Below, piece by piece: positions 10,341-21,427 of a stretch of 64,000 nt of DNA. Source of the DNA: Dugong dugon (taxonomy: Eukaryota > Chordata > Mammalia > Sirenia > Dugongidae). Under the pieces are notes generated by a model that was given only the letters and a program-made list of their open reading frames with translations, did no database searches and was not told the DNA's origin. A program made the translations under genes and the position numbers. The stretch's first letter is position 1. Every line of letters starts with the position of its first letter. The stretch covers positions 81,328,919 to 81,392,918 of the forward strand of contig CM057464.1 in assembly GCA_030035585.1 (NCBI GenBank), read 5' to 3'.

Positions 10341-11975
10341 AGTTAACACTTAATAAATAATTTATTACAGTCACCATGATCCCCCTCCATCTTTTCCTCA
10401 TTATCATTCTCATTCTCAAACATCTAATACATTTGCTACCCTTTCACCTGAGAAAGTAGAACCACATTAACACCTGAACCTTTTTGTCTCTCCTTCTATC
10501 ATGTTTCAATAGAAGGGTTGGCTTCCTTCTATCTCAGACCAGTCTTCTTTCTAGTCTCTGGTTTTTATGCCTTCCCACAGGATGCTGTTCATCATCTGAC
10601 TGCTTGCTTTTCTCTGGATTTTTCACGGAATGTGCAAACATTCCCTCATTAAAAATAAATCATGGTACCACAGAACTTTTGCTATATGGTTTCTTTTGCA
10701 TGGGTCTAGCTTTCGGTTCCCCTTGCTCTTTGGGCTGGAGGGTAGTTAAGTCTTCCTGTTTTTACTAGTCCCAAGGTGCTTCATTATTCTGTGTAGGTTT
10801 CCTTACCCTGATCACACATCTGTAAATAGTTTCTTCATTGAAATATCTTATTTAAACCCTTCTGTGTGTACTTCTGTTTCGTTTCAGGCCTATGACTGAC
10901 CATGAAGTCTATGAGTTTCATGGAGACAGTAGGAGTGCTAGACTGTTTCAGGATGTGTTAATAATTAAACCTAGTCATGGCTTAGTACATGCAGGGACTG
11001 AGAAATTTGAGCAATTGGCAGCAACAGAAGATTGAGAGAAATTATATGATCAAGTCTGTATTTCATGAAGAGAAACTTGCTACTTATCTCAGGAAATAAT
11101 TGTTCTTCTTTTCCAAAATAAATATTTTCAATCCTCACTTTACCCACAACACTAAAATATTTTCTTTTGATTATTACATGTTTAGAAATAATATTCATTT
11201 AACAAAACAAAACAAAAAAGAAACAAGTGAGTTACTATCCTTGTTTCCTTGGCCACAGTTATAGCTGTCCCATAGAGAAGAAAACACAATTACATGTGAA
11301 AGGGACCTGAAGTCTTTTCATCAACAATATTTAATAGCTAGTTTTTTGAAACACAAAAGAGACATAAAAACTTTAGGAAATATGTCTTCTCAAATGTTGT
11401 AAAAAAATGTGGTAAAATATCTGATAATTATATCTTGGGATAGTACTTATCATAGTAAGAGCATACTTAGAACTTAAGAATCTATGCCACTTTATATTTT
11501 AACTTTATGTGTCTTCTTTCTGTTTTTTGTGTCTAGGCCTCCCACATCCTATGGCATCTGTGGAAATTACAAAATTGCAAATGCCAGATGGCAGTATGAT
11601 CATTAAATTCAAACCAATTCTGTTTGAAACAAAATGATCAAATTTGTAAATGTTTCTTTTGTAGTCATTGTTTTCATTTACATGAGAACAAAGAGTTGGA
11701 CTTCTAAAAACATACCTGTGAATTATAGTATTATTTTCTCTACTAAACTCATCTTTTAAGGTTCTAAAGTTGGATTGGCTAAATCTCTTCTGCATATTAC
11801 TACATCTGAAAGAAGTATAAATAATAACCTACACTTCAAACATAAAAAGTAATGCAAAATACATCATATTCCAAATAATTTATTTTACATATAATTTTGA
11901 TAGGATTTCTTGGTTAAAAAAAAAAAGAAATAAGAATAGACACTCCAGCAAAACCTTGTTCTTCAGTGTGACAAA
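10341..11975. other. intergenic DNA, no gene seen
   Basis: About 1.6 kb without a recognised repeat or exon. Small AT-rich runs lie at 11198-11216 (AAAAC-type) and 11917-11927 (A11). ORFs of 75-96 codons have no recognisable domain. Confidence 0.45.
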
Positions 11976-12243
11976 TTTGTTGTTGTTGTTGTTGTTAAGT
12001 TCCATCTAGTTTGTTCTGACCCATAGCAACCCTATGCACAACAGAATGAAACACTGCCCAGTCCTGTGCCATCCTAACAATTGTTGTTATGCTTGAGCCC
12101 ATTGTTCCAGCCACTGTGTCAATCCATCTAATTGAGGGTCTTTCTGTTTTTTGCTGACACTGTACTATGCATGATGTCCTTCTTCAGGGACTGGTCCCTC
12201 TTGATAACATGTCCAGAGTATGTGAGACAAAATTCTCACCAAC

Positions 12244-12605
12244 CTAGCTTCTAAGGAGTATTTTGGTTGTACTTCTTCCAAGACATTTGTTTGTTCTTCT
12301 GGCAGTCCATGATCTATTCAATATTCTTTGCCAACACCATAATTCAAAAGCTTCAATTCTTCTGTCTTCCTTATTCATTGTCCAGTTTTCACGTGCAAAT
12401 GAGGCGATTGAAATCGCCATGGGTTGGGTCAGGTGCATCTTAGTCTTCAAAGTGACATCTTCGCTTTTTAACACTTTAAAGAGGTCTTTTGTAGAAGATT
12501 TGCCCAGTGCAATGCATCCTTTGATTTCTTGACTGCTGCTTCCATGGGCATTGATTGTGCATCCAAGTAAAACGAAATCCTTTACAACTTCAATCTTAAT
12601 TTATC
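12244..12605 (-). pseudogene. RTE C-terminal region, broken
   Basis: Minus-strand translation gives 'LKSEDVTLKTKMHLTQPMA', 'RRIEAFELWCWQRIL' and 'SWTARRTNK', closely matching the open frame at 4165-4788. One codon is lost in 'NKEDRRIEAFE' and the frame breaks after 'LGRSTTK'. It cannot give a functional product. Confidence 0.8.
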
Positions 12606-12900
12606 ATGATGTTGCTTATTGGTCCAGTTGTGAGGATTTTTGTTTTCTTTATATTGATGTATGATCCATACTGAAAGCTGTGGTCTTTGATCTTCATCAA
12701 TAAGTGCTTCAAGCGCTCTTCACTTGCAGCAAGCAAGGTTGTGTCATCTGCATATCACAGGTTGTTAATGAGTGTTCCTTCAATTTTGATGCCAAGTTCT
12801 TCTTCATGTAGTCTAGATTTTCTGATTATTTGCTCAGCATACAGATTGAAAAAGTATGGTGAAAGGATACAACCCTGACACACACACCTTTTTTGGCTTT
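12605..12900 (-). pseudogene. RTE reverse transcriptase remnant with YADD box
   Basis: The minus strand encodes a QGC-type block near 12870 followed by 'LSPYFFNLYAEQIIRKSRLH', 'EEELGIKIEGTLINNL', a stop, and then 'YADDTTLLAASEERLKHLL'. The catalytic tyrosine and two aspartates of the RT active site are at 12743-12754. The stop directly before the tyrosine, and the deletion of the palm domain upstream, make it non-functional. Confidence 0.8.
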
Positions 12901-13055
12901 AAACCATGCAATATCCACTTGTTCTGTTCAAACAACTGCCTCTTGGTCTAAGTACAGGTACCTCAGGAGTACAATTTAGTGTTCTGGAATTCCCATTTTT
13001 CACAAGGTTTTCCATAATTTGTAACTACCAATCCTTTTTCTTCATTTCCAACTTT

Positions 13056-13337
13056 CTAATTCCTATCAGCAGTAACTATCAAGGCATCTTGATTGCATGT
13101 TTGATCAATTTTAGACTGCAGAAGTTGGTAAAAGTCTTCAATTTCTTCATTTTCAGCCTTAGTGGTTTGTGTGTAAATTTGAATAATAATCGTATTAACT
13201 GGTCTTTCTAGTAGGTGTATGGGAATTATCCTACCACTGACAGTGGTGTACTTCAGGATAGATCTTGAAATGTTCTTTTTGACGAAGGGCATGATGCTAT
13301 TCTTCTTCAATTTGTCATTCCCAGCATAGTAGACCAT
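13056..13337 (-). pseudogene. RTE apurinic-type endonuclease remnant
   Basis: Frame of 93 codons matching the middle of the APE-like endonuclease of RTE LINEs. It has a strand with 'RPVNTIIIQIYTQTTKAENE' (canonical QVYAPT is changed to QIYTQT), then 'IEDFYQLLQSKIDQTCNQDA', then 'LIVTADRN' where the catalytic motif is normally GDxN. Loss of both motif residues indicates long decay. The N-terminal part of the domain lies in other frames up to about 13450. Confidence 0.75.
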
Positions 13338-14052
13338 ATGACTGTCTGATTCAAAATGGCCAATATTTCCATTTCAGCTCACTAACACCTAGGATATTGA
13401 CGCTTATGTGTTCCATTTCATTTTTGATGTCTTCCAATTTCCCTAGATACATACTGCATATATTCCACGTTTTGATTATTGATGGATATTTGCAGCTGTT
13501 TCTTCTCATTTTGAGTCATGACACATTAACAGATGAAGATCTCGAAAGCTTGACTCCATGCACATCATTAAAGTCAACTCTACTTTGAGGAGGCAGCTCT
13601 TCCCCAGTTGTATTTTGAATGTGGGGCTCATCTTTTGGCACTATATTAGACTAATGTTTTGCTGCTATTTACAAGGTTTTCTCTGGCCATTTTTCTCATA
13701 AGTAGGCTGCCAGATACTTCTTCCTAGTCTGTCTTAGTCTAGAAGCTCCACTGAAACCTGTCCACCAATGGCGACCCTGCTGGTATTTGAAATACTGGTG
13801 CCATAGCTTCCAGAATCACAGCAACACACAAGCCCCAACAGGACGACAAACTGATAGACATGTGGTGGGTGAAAAAGTTAGAAGCAAAGAAATTATCAAT
13901 CCTTGATTTTTATAATTTTGAGATAATTGTGTGAATTTATTAATAAAACTTTTGTTTATGTTAAGCAAGCAGAAATTAGCTTGGAATTAAGCACTTATTT
14001 CAATTAGAATATGGTCTTGTGGAAAATGAAAATAAATGTAAAACAGAAACAT

Positions 14053-14228
14053 AATTCTAAGCATTAAACCAATTGCCATGGAGTAAATTCCGACTCATAG
14101 TGACCCTATAGGATAGAGTAGAATTGCCCCACAGGGTTTACAAGGAGTGGCTGGTAGATTCAAACTGCTGACCTTTTAATTAGCAGCCAAATGCTTAACC
14201 ACTGCACCACCAGGGCCCCAAATTCTAA
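14053..14228 (-). mobile_element. AfroSINE with 8-base TSD
   Basis: Minus-strand copy (14061-14220), complete from the head (seen as 'cttaaccactgcaccaccagggcccc' at its right end) to the tail. It is flanked by AATTCTAA at 14053-14060 and 14221-14228. Confidence 0.88.
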
Positions 14229-16080
14229 TTCCAACTTCAGCAATTAGGAGTCATTGTGCTTCAATGTCTTGGTCTATCGAATGGGAACAAGTTGTTTATT
14301 TTACAGTGCTCTTCAAATAATGAATTGTACTATAAAATATATTAAAAATACAAGAAAAGGGTACACATGAATTATAGTACTATTTGAGCAATGGTTGTCA
14401 AGTTGGCAGTATAACTTTTTTTCTTTCAAATAATTTTTTCAACAGTATAATTTTAAGAGCAGAGAATACCGGAGTATTCTTTTCCATTCTTAGCTATGCC
14501 ACTGTCTACCTTAAGCAAGTCATTTCTTTGTGCTGTCCCAGGGGGTCCACAAAGGTCAGCTCTTGCCTCGTGATTAGAACCCAAATCCTCCACTGCCTAC
14601 ATGACTCTTCCTCAGCCACAATCACATCCAACCTTTCACTATTGATAAGATATGGGCATAGAAGGTGCTGCAGCATTAACTTCATGACAAGTATTTGGGA
14701 TTACCTGACATAGAAAGAGAAGGCAACATAACTAGTATTTCGTGACAACATTTTTGTGCTCAGTCCAGACACAATGCCAGGGCATCTCTTATCTAGAGGG
14801 ATGGAAGGAGACTCAGTCCTACATGATGCCGCTGGAGGAAAACTCAAGCAAGACATGGCATAGACTTTCTTAGTTAAGGTTTTGAGGACCACACAATTCC
14901 ATAATATTTTTTAGCCTCCCACTATGAATAACCAGCTTGATATATTCCAAGGTCAGAAGTTCCCTTCCCTGCCCTTTCATGTCTTTAATTTTGAAGGCTT
15001 CAAGACTCAAGGAGTGAACTAAAACATGAAGAAAATTCTTTATATTCTAAGCTTTATACTTAAAGGATTCATTTATCTATTCGTGCATGATTTCATTTGC
15101 ATATTCAACATAGGTATTGATATTTACTAATGGCTAAGAAGAATAAGACCTTATACTTTTTATATACGATAAGTATGTTGGGCTACATTTATAGCTTTAG
15201 GGTATACTAAAAAAAAAAAAATCTAGCTTTTCAAGGAATGTGAAGGGTGACAGGAGAGGAAAGCTTTTGAAGAGAAGTTTAATACAAATCAAACCAATAT
15301 TAAGATTGAATAAGCATGAATGAGAATGAGCGTTTAAAAAAGAAATATTTTGCTTCTTGCTTTGCTATTTATGCTATAATACATCAGAATTCCAGTGGTA
15401 GCCTGCAAGCCTTAATCCAAATTGGCTTTTTAGACATAAACAACATGGATGCAAACATATTGTTAAAAACTGAAAGGTCTGAGATTTTACTCTACTTGCA
15501 AATGTAACATGTTCACCCACCATAGATACTGGTGGAAGGCATGAGACTTCTTGGTAAGAGATGAAGGACTATTACTCAGGCCATAGCAGACATCAATTGA
15601 ACATCAATTCCCTTTGTGCCTCATGGCCCTGGTGGTGATGAGGACTGGCCCAGGTGAATGCTGCACTTCTAGTAGGTTTATGTCACTGCAGAAGAAACAC
15701 AAGCTTAGGAAATTCAATTTTATAAGGGAGCTGCTAGCAAATCTGCCCAATCTTTGTTCTTGAGTGGGAAGGAAACATTGTCTTTATTACTCTTATAAGG
15801 AAACAAATCAGCTCTCTGACTTAAAGGAAGAGTCTATTTATATCTTCCAAGGCTGTTTACTCTCCCAGTGTATATCTGATAGACAATTTTAAATTTAAGA
15901 GATAATTTCCACAATGTACATAATCAATGCTTAGTTTGTTGTATGACCATTTAGAAATACTAAAATATTTTTGTTTTGCCTTTTTTTAAATGAAGGTTAA
16001 ATATTTTAAATTTATTGTTCATTCATTTATTAGTTTATTCAATCATGTATTCAAGAAACTTTTTTTTTTGCTTGCCTAAT
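14229..16080. other. intergenic DNA, possible decayed MIR
   Basis: No gene. About 14485-14560 ('tagctatgccactgtctacc...gcaagtcatttctttgtgc') resembles a very old MIR, at low confidence. 14384-14713 and 15316-15507 are ORFs without recognisable domains. An A12-type run lies near 15210. Confidence 0.4.
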
Positions 16081-16152
16081 ATATAGGGTCACTATGAGTC
16101 AGAATCGACTTGACAGCAATGGGTTTGGTTGTTGTTGTTTTTTTTTTTTTTG
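16081..16152 (+). mobile_element. AfroSINE tail-only insertion
   Basis: Only the last ~50 bases of the SINE are present, starting at 'atagggtcactatgagtcag' and ending 'caatgggtttgg', followed by GTT repeats and a T run. There is no head or body. Confidence 0.75.
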
Positions 16153-16311
16153 TACTTTGTGTTATTATGATCTCAACAAGGGTTACAAATTAAAGTACAG
16201 TAAGTTCATGCATTCCAGCAACTCCAATATAGTAGCTAAATAATTAACTTGTTAATTATGTTTCACATTGAAAGAAGGCACAGAGACACTGTGACAATGA
16301 CAGAAACAGTG

Positions 16312-16414
16312 ATTCAGAGAATGAGGTTAAGTTTGCCAGACAAAAAAGAGGGGAAGTATATGTATACATCATTCCTTTTTATTTGTCTGGCAAACTTAGC
16401 CTCATTCTCTGAAT
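16312..16414. repeat. near-perfect 33-base inverted repeat
   Basis: Arms at 16312-16344 and 16382-16414 are complementary at 32 of 33 positions and separated by 37 bases. The first arm contains 'gaggttaagtttgccagac' and the second 'gtctggcaaacttagcctc'. A direct repeat TGAAAGAAGG also occurs before the first arm (about 16269) and right after the second (about 16414). Confidence 0.85.
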
Positions 16415-16514
16415 GAAAGAAGGAAAAAAAAAAGCTTAATGAGTTTAGTATGGAGTATTTGTGAGGATGACAAACACTATGTGGGAGTGGCTGTCGTTAC
16501 ATGGAAAAGCAGAT

Positions 16515-16745
16515 GGTAGATTGGGGCCACAGTAGGCAGGAAAGTCTAGGTTACTGTAAGGAATATGGGACTTTATTTGTAGATGACAGGGTTCCATTGA
16601 AGCATTTTAAGCAGTAGAGTACCATGATCAGATTTGGTTTTAGAAAGATTATTCTGACAGCTATGAAATTAATTTGATTAGAGAGAGGCACCATTTTACA
16701 TAGAGAGTATAATCAGAAACTATCATAGTCTTGAAATCAGTCTAA
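16515..16745 (-). mobile_element. L2 LINE fragment
   Basis: The reverse complement reads like the L2 3' half: 'ctgtcagaataatctttctaaaaccaaatctgatcatgg', then 'ctgcttaaaatgcttcaatgg' and 'aaagtcccatattcctta'. It is old and diverged. Confidence 0.65.
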
Positions 16746-16746
16746 A

Positions 16747-16900
16747 GTAAAACCAAACCCATTGCCATTGAATTGATTTCAACTCATAGTGATCCTATAA
16801 GACAGAGTAGATCTGCCACATAGGCTTTCCAGTGCTGTAATCTTCACGGGAGTAGACTGCCACATTTTTCTCCCATGAAGCTGCTGATGTGCACCAGCAC
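16747..16900 (-). mobile_element. AfroSINE, 5'-truncated
   Basis: Minus-strand SINE tail and middle ('aaaccaaacccattgccattg', 'agtgatcctataagacagagtag', 'cttcacgggagtagactgcc'). It ends near 'tgaagctgctgatg', so the tRNA-like head is missing. Confidence 0.8.
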
Positions 16901-16918
16901 TTTGTGAAATAATTCTAA

Positions 16919-16966
16919 CCCAAACCAAACCCATTGTCATTGTGTGGATTCAGACACATCAACCCT
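16919..16966 (-). mobile_element. AfroSINE tail fragment
   Basis: About 48 bases matching only the SINE 3' end ('aaaccaaacccattgtcattg'), directly beside two other SINE pieces. Confidence 0.6.
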
Positions 16967-17034
16967 TAAAAAAACCAAAAAATCAAACTCGTTGCTGTCG
17001 AGTCAGTTCTAACTCATAGCAACCCTACAGGATT
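16967..17034 (-). mobile_element. AfroSINE tail-only insertion
   Basis: Contains the SINE 3' end ('aaaaaaaccaaaaaatcaaactcgttgctgtcgagtcag') and stops just past 'agcaaccctacagga', the point equal to 'tcctatagggt' in the complete SINE. The A-rich run at the left is the tail. Confidence 0.7.
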
Positions 17035-18242
17035 TAAATCCCCAAACTCTCTTTTCTCATAGTACATTCATCCCAGAAATATATTTGGCATATTTGTATG
17101 ACTCTTGATACAACCTGCCAAATTGCTTCCCAAAAAGATTATACAGCAGAGTCATATCTCAATCAAAGGTTTAAAGTCAGTATCTAATAAAAGATAGCCT
17201 GAAGTCAAAATTACCCTCTTCAGTTTCTGAAGAAAGTGCCATGTTGAAGATCCACATTCTGTCTTTCAAAATATACATCACTGCTTTTTATTTCATGTTG
17301 AGATAGATTGCCATTTCCTCAGTAAAACATCAAAGTATCTGGCTTGTGTTTAGGGTCTATATTTTATGAAAACAACTACTGTGTTTTTAAAACTAACAGC
17401 AGTGCATTTAGTGCTTCGCAAAGCTCTCACTACCAGGGACATGATCTGCAACTGACAAAGACTGAAGGAATAGCAGATTCATATATTCTCACATAACCCT
17501 GGGTCTGAGACATTTATTCAGTAGAATGGCAGGTAACATTCCCAACACTATTTGAATTTATACATTCTTTCAACCATATATAGTTGAAATCATGTAAGTT
17601 AAAATGTGTGTATGTATAAATCAACTATACAGATTTTTTCATTTATTTTTCTTTGTAATAATGCCAGTTTCCACCCATCGTTGTTAGCAATGAATATAAT
17701 CACCATTAAAAAGGGTAGAGAGGGCTTGGTTTTTTTGAGTTGTGTTTATTCTTTAGTGAATTAAGCATTAATATGCATTGTTTTTAAATTTCTTGAAGCA
17801 ATATTTGCAAATCAATTTTTGTACAAGCTATTTTTTCAGTGGGGAGGTAAGAGAATATTGAAGTGGACTGCTTTGTTGTCTTCAAACTCTCATGAAATCT
17901 AAGCCTTAAAATAATAAGTGATAAGTATCCCTCTGTACTAAAGCATGGTGCAAGATACATTTATATGGGAATGTTTAAAAAGCAGAAAATTCTGTCCAGT
18001 TACTTTCATTTCCCCAAATTATATAAGAGAACATCAGAATTTTGTATGGATTATTTGAAGGGAATTAATAGGCTTATAAAAATCTGTGTCATTTCCTCTG
18101 AAGATGGGGGCTCTTGCTTCAAGCCAAAGTGTGGGAGAATGTTCAAAGAAGAAACACTTGGAGAGACTGAAGGTGCCTGCAGGCAGGTTACCTTCTTTCT
18201 CATCTAAATGCTTGCTACGCTGAAGAAATTTATAAGCTTTGC
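17035..18242. other. intergenic DNA, no gene seen
   Basis: About 1.2 kb with no gene or named repeat; AT-rich. ORFs at 17965-18348 overlap on both strands and run into the following SINE. Confidence 0.4.
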
Positions 18243-18460
18243 ACTGTACGGGAAGGAGCCTGGTTATGCAGTGGTTAAGCCCTCGGCTGCTAAATGAAAG
18301 GTATGTGGTTGTATCCACTGGCCACTCAGTGGAAGAAAGATGTGGCAATCTGCTTCCATAAATATTACAGGCTTGGAATCCCTATGGGGCATTCCTACTG
18401 GGTCGCTGTGAGTAGGACTCCACAGCAATGGTTTGTTTTTAGTTTTATACTGCACAGGAA
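18243..18460 (+). mobile_element. AfroSINE with decayed TSD
   Basis: SINE body at 18255-18448: 'ggagcctggttatgcagtgg', 'ggcaatctgcttccataaat', 'gtcgctgtgagtaggactcc'. The flanks ACTGTACGGGAA (18243-18254) and ACTGCACAGGAA (18449-18460) agree at 10 of 12 bases. Confidence 0.85.
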
Positions 18461-19023
18461 TGGAGTCTAGTGTGAGGGTTCTTGGAAGAACTTGATGTGT
18501 ATTCTAGGGACTCTGGGGTGTCCGTGAATCTAGGGACTGTTCTCTGCTGGACAAGTCTAAAGTCAGAAATCAATCTCGAGATGCTTCAATGGCAGAATGA
18601 GGAGAGAGTGGTCAGCAGCTGAACAAGTTTCTTTATATCATTTGGCAGGAAAAGGATGTATAAGATTTCTGTGTATGATGAGGGCAGTGCAGATGATACC
18701 AGGGCTAGTGTTTTTTGTTGTTGTTGTTGTCATTTGTTTTTATTAATGTGATCACACTAGCAAAGGGGGCAGGCTGGCAAAAGTAAGAAGGAGGTGTGAT
18801 TTTTGCTCATGTCACTGAGTGAGTGCATAGCGTATGTCAAGCATCTACGCAGGGTTAAAATCTTCCCAGTGCCTCCAAACAACAGCAAGCATCATCCATT
18901 AAAGAGTCTCCATTTGGGTGGCTGCCACATAGAGGCATCAATCGCCATATTTCAACAGCATCCATTATTTAAGACTTGACCTTCCTTTTTTAAATTCTTT
19001 TGATCCTCCTTTTTGTAGGTTTC
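18461..19023. other. intergenic DNA with GTT repeat
   Basis: No gene. A (GTT)n run sits at about 18716-18731. It could be a lone RTE-type tail, but no element body is attached. Confidence 0.4.
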
Positions 19024-19081
19024 AATAGGGTTGCTATGAGTCAGAGCAGACACCATAGTGGTGGATTTGGTTTTGATTTTG
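19024..19081 (+). mobile_element. AfroSINE tail-only insertion
   Basis: Starts at 'aatagggttgctatgagtca' and ends 'ggatttggttttgattttg'. No SINE head or middle is present, and no TSD was found. Confidence 0.65.
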
Positions 19082-19485
19082 AAGCCTAAAATTAAGGGTC
19101 AAGACTGTGCTTTGGGAGAGAAAACCTATGAATATGTTGTCAGATCAAAGTTTTGTTTAGATGAACTGGACATTTTAACAACTGAATGTGTCAGAGTTAC
19201 CGTAATAACTCCATATTTCTTATAAGAAATAACTATTTCTTAACATGAAAATTGATAGAACAGCCATTAGATATACTTAGAGTAGAGCCAAAGAAATATA
19301 ATAAGGTATGGTTAAAGTCAAAATCTAGAGAAAATTAAAGTAGTTTCTTATTTTTTCTTAGAGTTCAACCCCATTCAATAAACCAATACCAAGCTAATTA
19401 ATCATTTGACATATTTGCTTAATTTTTTCTGGATATATTTTTAAATTCATATTTTGCTTATATCAGAAGAATGTGTATGTCCCTA
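19082..19485. other. intergenic DNA, nothing recognised
   Basis: AT-rich; no gene or repeat identified. Confidence 0.4.
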
Positions 19486-19596
19486 TATATATGAGTTGTT
19501 TTGTTAATTGCTGTCTAGTTGGCTCTGACTCGTGATGACCTTACATATAACAAAATGAAATGTTGCTGCATCCTGCACCATCTGTATGATTGTTGC

Positions 19597-19740
19597 TATC
19601 CCTGATGGCATAGTGGTTATCAGCTATAGCTAGATAGGTAGCAAAAGGTAGGTAGCTTGAATCCACCAGACGCTTCTTGGAAGCTCTATGGGGCAGTTCT
19701 AATCTACCCTACAGGGCCACTATGAGTCAGAATCGACAAG
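19597..19740 (+). mobile_element. AfroSINE inside the RTE derivative
   Basis: A short SINE ('atccctgatggcatagtgg', 'gcttgaatccaccag', 'ggggcagttctaatctaccc', 'cactatgagtcagaatcgac') lacking the middle 'gtggcaatctgcttcc' block, so it is internally deleted. Host sequence resumes at 'tacattgttgtggccactgtg'. Confidence 0.8.
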
Positions 19741-19827
19741 TACATTGTTGTGGCCACTGTGTATTTGAGTGCCTTCCAACTAGGGGGCCCATCTTCCAGT
19801 ATGTTATATTAAACAACATTCTGTTGT

Positions 19828-20839
19828 GATTGATAGGGTTTTTTTTTTTTTTTTTTTTTTTTGTACTTCAGGTGAAGGCTTACAGAACAAATAGTTTCTC
19901 ATGAAACAGAAGTACACATGTTATTTTATGACATTGGTTAACAACCCCACAACATATTAACCCTCTAACTTCTCAACCTCTTTTTTGTTTTTTTGGTGAA
20001 AATACACATAGCCAAAGATACACCATTCAAAAATTTCTACATGCACAGTTCAGTGACATTGACTACGCTCTTCCAATTGTGCTGTTATTCTCACTTAAGA
20101 TGAAGGCTTACAGAACAAAATAGTTTCTCATTTAACAGTTACTACAAATGTTGCCTTATGACAATGGTTAACAATCTCACAACACATCAACAATATCCTT
20201 ACTCAACCTTGGGTTCCCTATCACCAGCTTCCTTGTCCCCTTCTGCTTTCTGGCCCTTGTCACTGGACTCCTGTACCTCGTTAGTCTCATTTGGTTTTAC
20301 GGGGCTGTCCACTCCCAGGCTGAACAGTGAACCTCAGATGTAACTTTACCCCTGAGCTAAAAGGGTGTCTGGGGGCCATACTCTCGGGGTTTCTCCAGTC
20401 TCTTTTAGGCCAGTAAATCTTGTCTTTTTTTTTTGTGAGTTAGAATTATGCTCTACATCCTTCTCCAGCTCTGTCCAGAACCCTCTGTTGTGATCCTGGT
20501 CAGAGCAGTCAGTGGTGGTAGCCGGGCACCATCTTGCTGTACTGGACTCAGTCCGGTGGAGGCCTTGGTAGCTCTGGACAATTAGTCCTTCAGAATAATC
20601 TTTCCCTTGTATCCTGTTCTCTTCATTCTCCCTAGCTCCCAAAGGGATGAAACCAGTGGAGTATCTTAGATGGCCGCTCACAGGCTTTTAAGACCCCAGA
20701 CACTACTCACAAAGGTAGAATGTAGAGCATTGTCTTTATAAGCTGTGTCATGCCAATTGAGCTAGATGTTCCCCGAGACCATGGTCCCCAGAGCTCTCCG
20801 CCCAGCAATTCAGTCCCTCAGGGAGTTTGGATTGATAGG
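19828..20839 (-). mobile_element. L1 3' fragment inside the RTE derivative, with TSD
   Basis: The insert at 19838-20829 begins (on the plus strand) with a long T run, i.e. a minus-strand poly-A tail. It is followed by L1 3' UTR text 'gtacttcaggtgaaggctta', then a second copy of that block ('gatgaaggcttacagaacaa') about 240 bases on. The direct repeat GATTGATAGG flanks it (19828-19837, 20830-20839). It has no coding part. It is closely related to the insert at 23817-24763. Confidence 0.85.
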
Positions 20840-21030
20840 TTTTTATGACTAATTTTTGGAAGTAGATCCTTTCTGTCTTGTGTCTTATTCTTGAAGCTCC
20901 ACTGAAACCTGTCCACCATGTGTGATCCTGCTGGTATTTGAAACACCGGTGGCATAGTTTTCGGCATCATAGCAACAAGCAAGTCATCACCATATGACAA
21001 ACTGATAGGTGGGAGGTGGGTATATATGAG

Positions 21031-21427
21031 AGGTGTAATTAATATACTCAAATCTTTATATTCTCCTTTTTAATCTTTTCTTTTATATTGACTGAGTCAT
21101 TCCCATTATAGAAGGTACAGCATTATTTGCAGTAAATTTTCTTTAATAATTAAAATGCTTAATATTTACTCTTTAAATTCAACTAGATGATTGTTGATCA
21201 CTAGTGTAAGGTGACTGTAGTGGCCTCTGTGATGTGCTGTCCAGATCTCCCTTCACAACTAAAGAACTTATTCCCCCCAGCAGCTGGAATTGAGAAACTC
21301 CACGAATTGAGAAGAGGGCTCCCAGCTGAAGAGAGTTGTCTTGAAAAATATCATGTTCTTACCAGAGACACCATGCATCCAATGACAAGTTGATGCAAGT
21401 ATAAAAAAACTGGTCACTTCTCTTTGT
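21031..21427. other. intergenic DNA, nothing recognised
   Basis: No gene; the ORF at 21211-21393 has no recognisable domain. Confidence 0.4.

Larger units (their letters stand above)
11976..13870 (-). mobile_element. RTE/BovB-like LINE, long internally deleted copy
   Basis: On the minus strand the order is: 5' UTR (13870 to about 13450), endonuclease (to about 13040), a large internal deletion near 12960, the end of the reverse transcriptase (12600-12900), the C-terminal region (12230-12600), and a 3' end finishing in (AAC)n, seen as tgttgttgttgttgtt at 11979-11996. At about 1.9 kb it is well short of the ~3.2 kb usual for RTE elements. Several stops and frameshifts make it inactive. A weak GTGA[C/A]AAA match at the two flanks could be a TSD, but I do not rely on it. 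Confidence 0.88.
19486..21030 (-). mobile_element. RTE-derived non-autonomous element, split by two insertions
   Basis: The right part (20840-21020) matches the RTE 5' end on the minus strand ('gaagctccactgaaacctgtccacca', 'gctggtatttgaaac', 'atgacaaactgatag'). The left part (19496-19596) matches the RTE 3' end ('ttggctctgactcgtgatgacc', 'taacaaaatgaaatgttgc'). Coding sequence is absent. The whole is bounded by the perfect 10-base direct repeat TATATATGAG at 19486-19495 and 21021-21030. Removing the two later insertions leaves about 380 bases. It mirrors the shorter derivative at 10.04 kb. Confidence 0.8.

Noticed and set aside
18712..18732. (GTT)n run as a possible RTE or SINE tail on the minus strand
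   Set aside because: No RTE or SINE sequence follows it, so it is better treated as a simple repeat.
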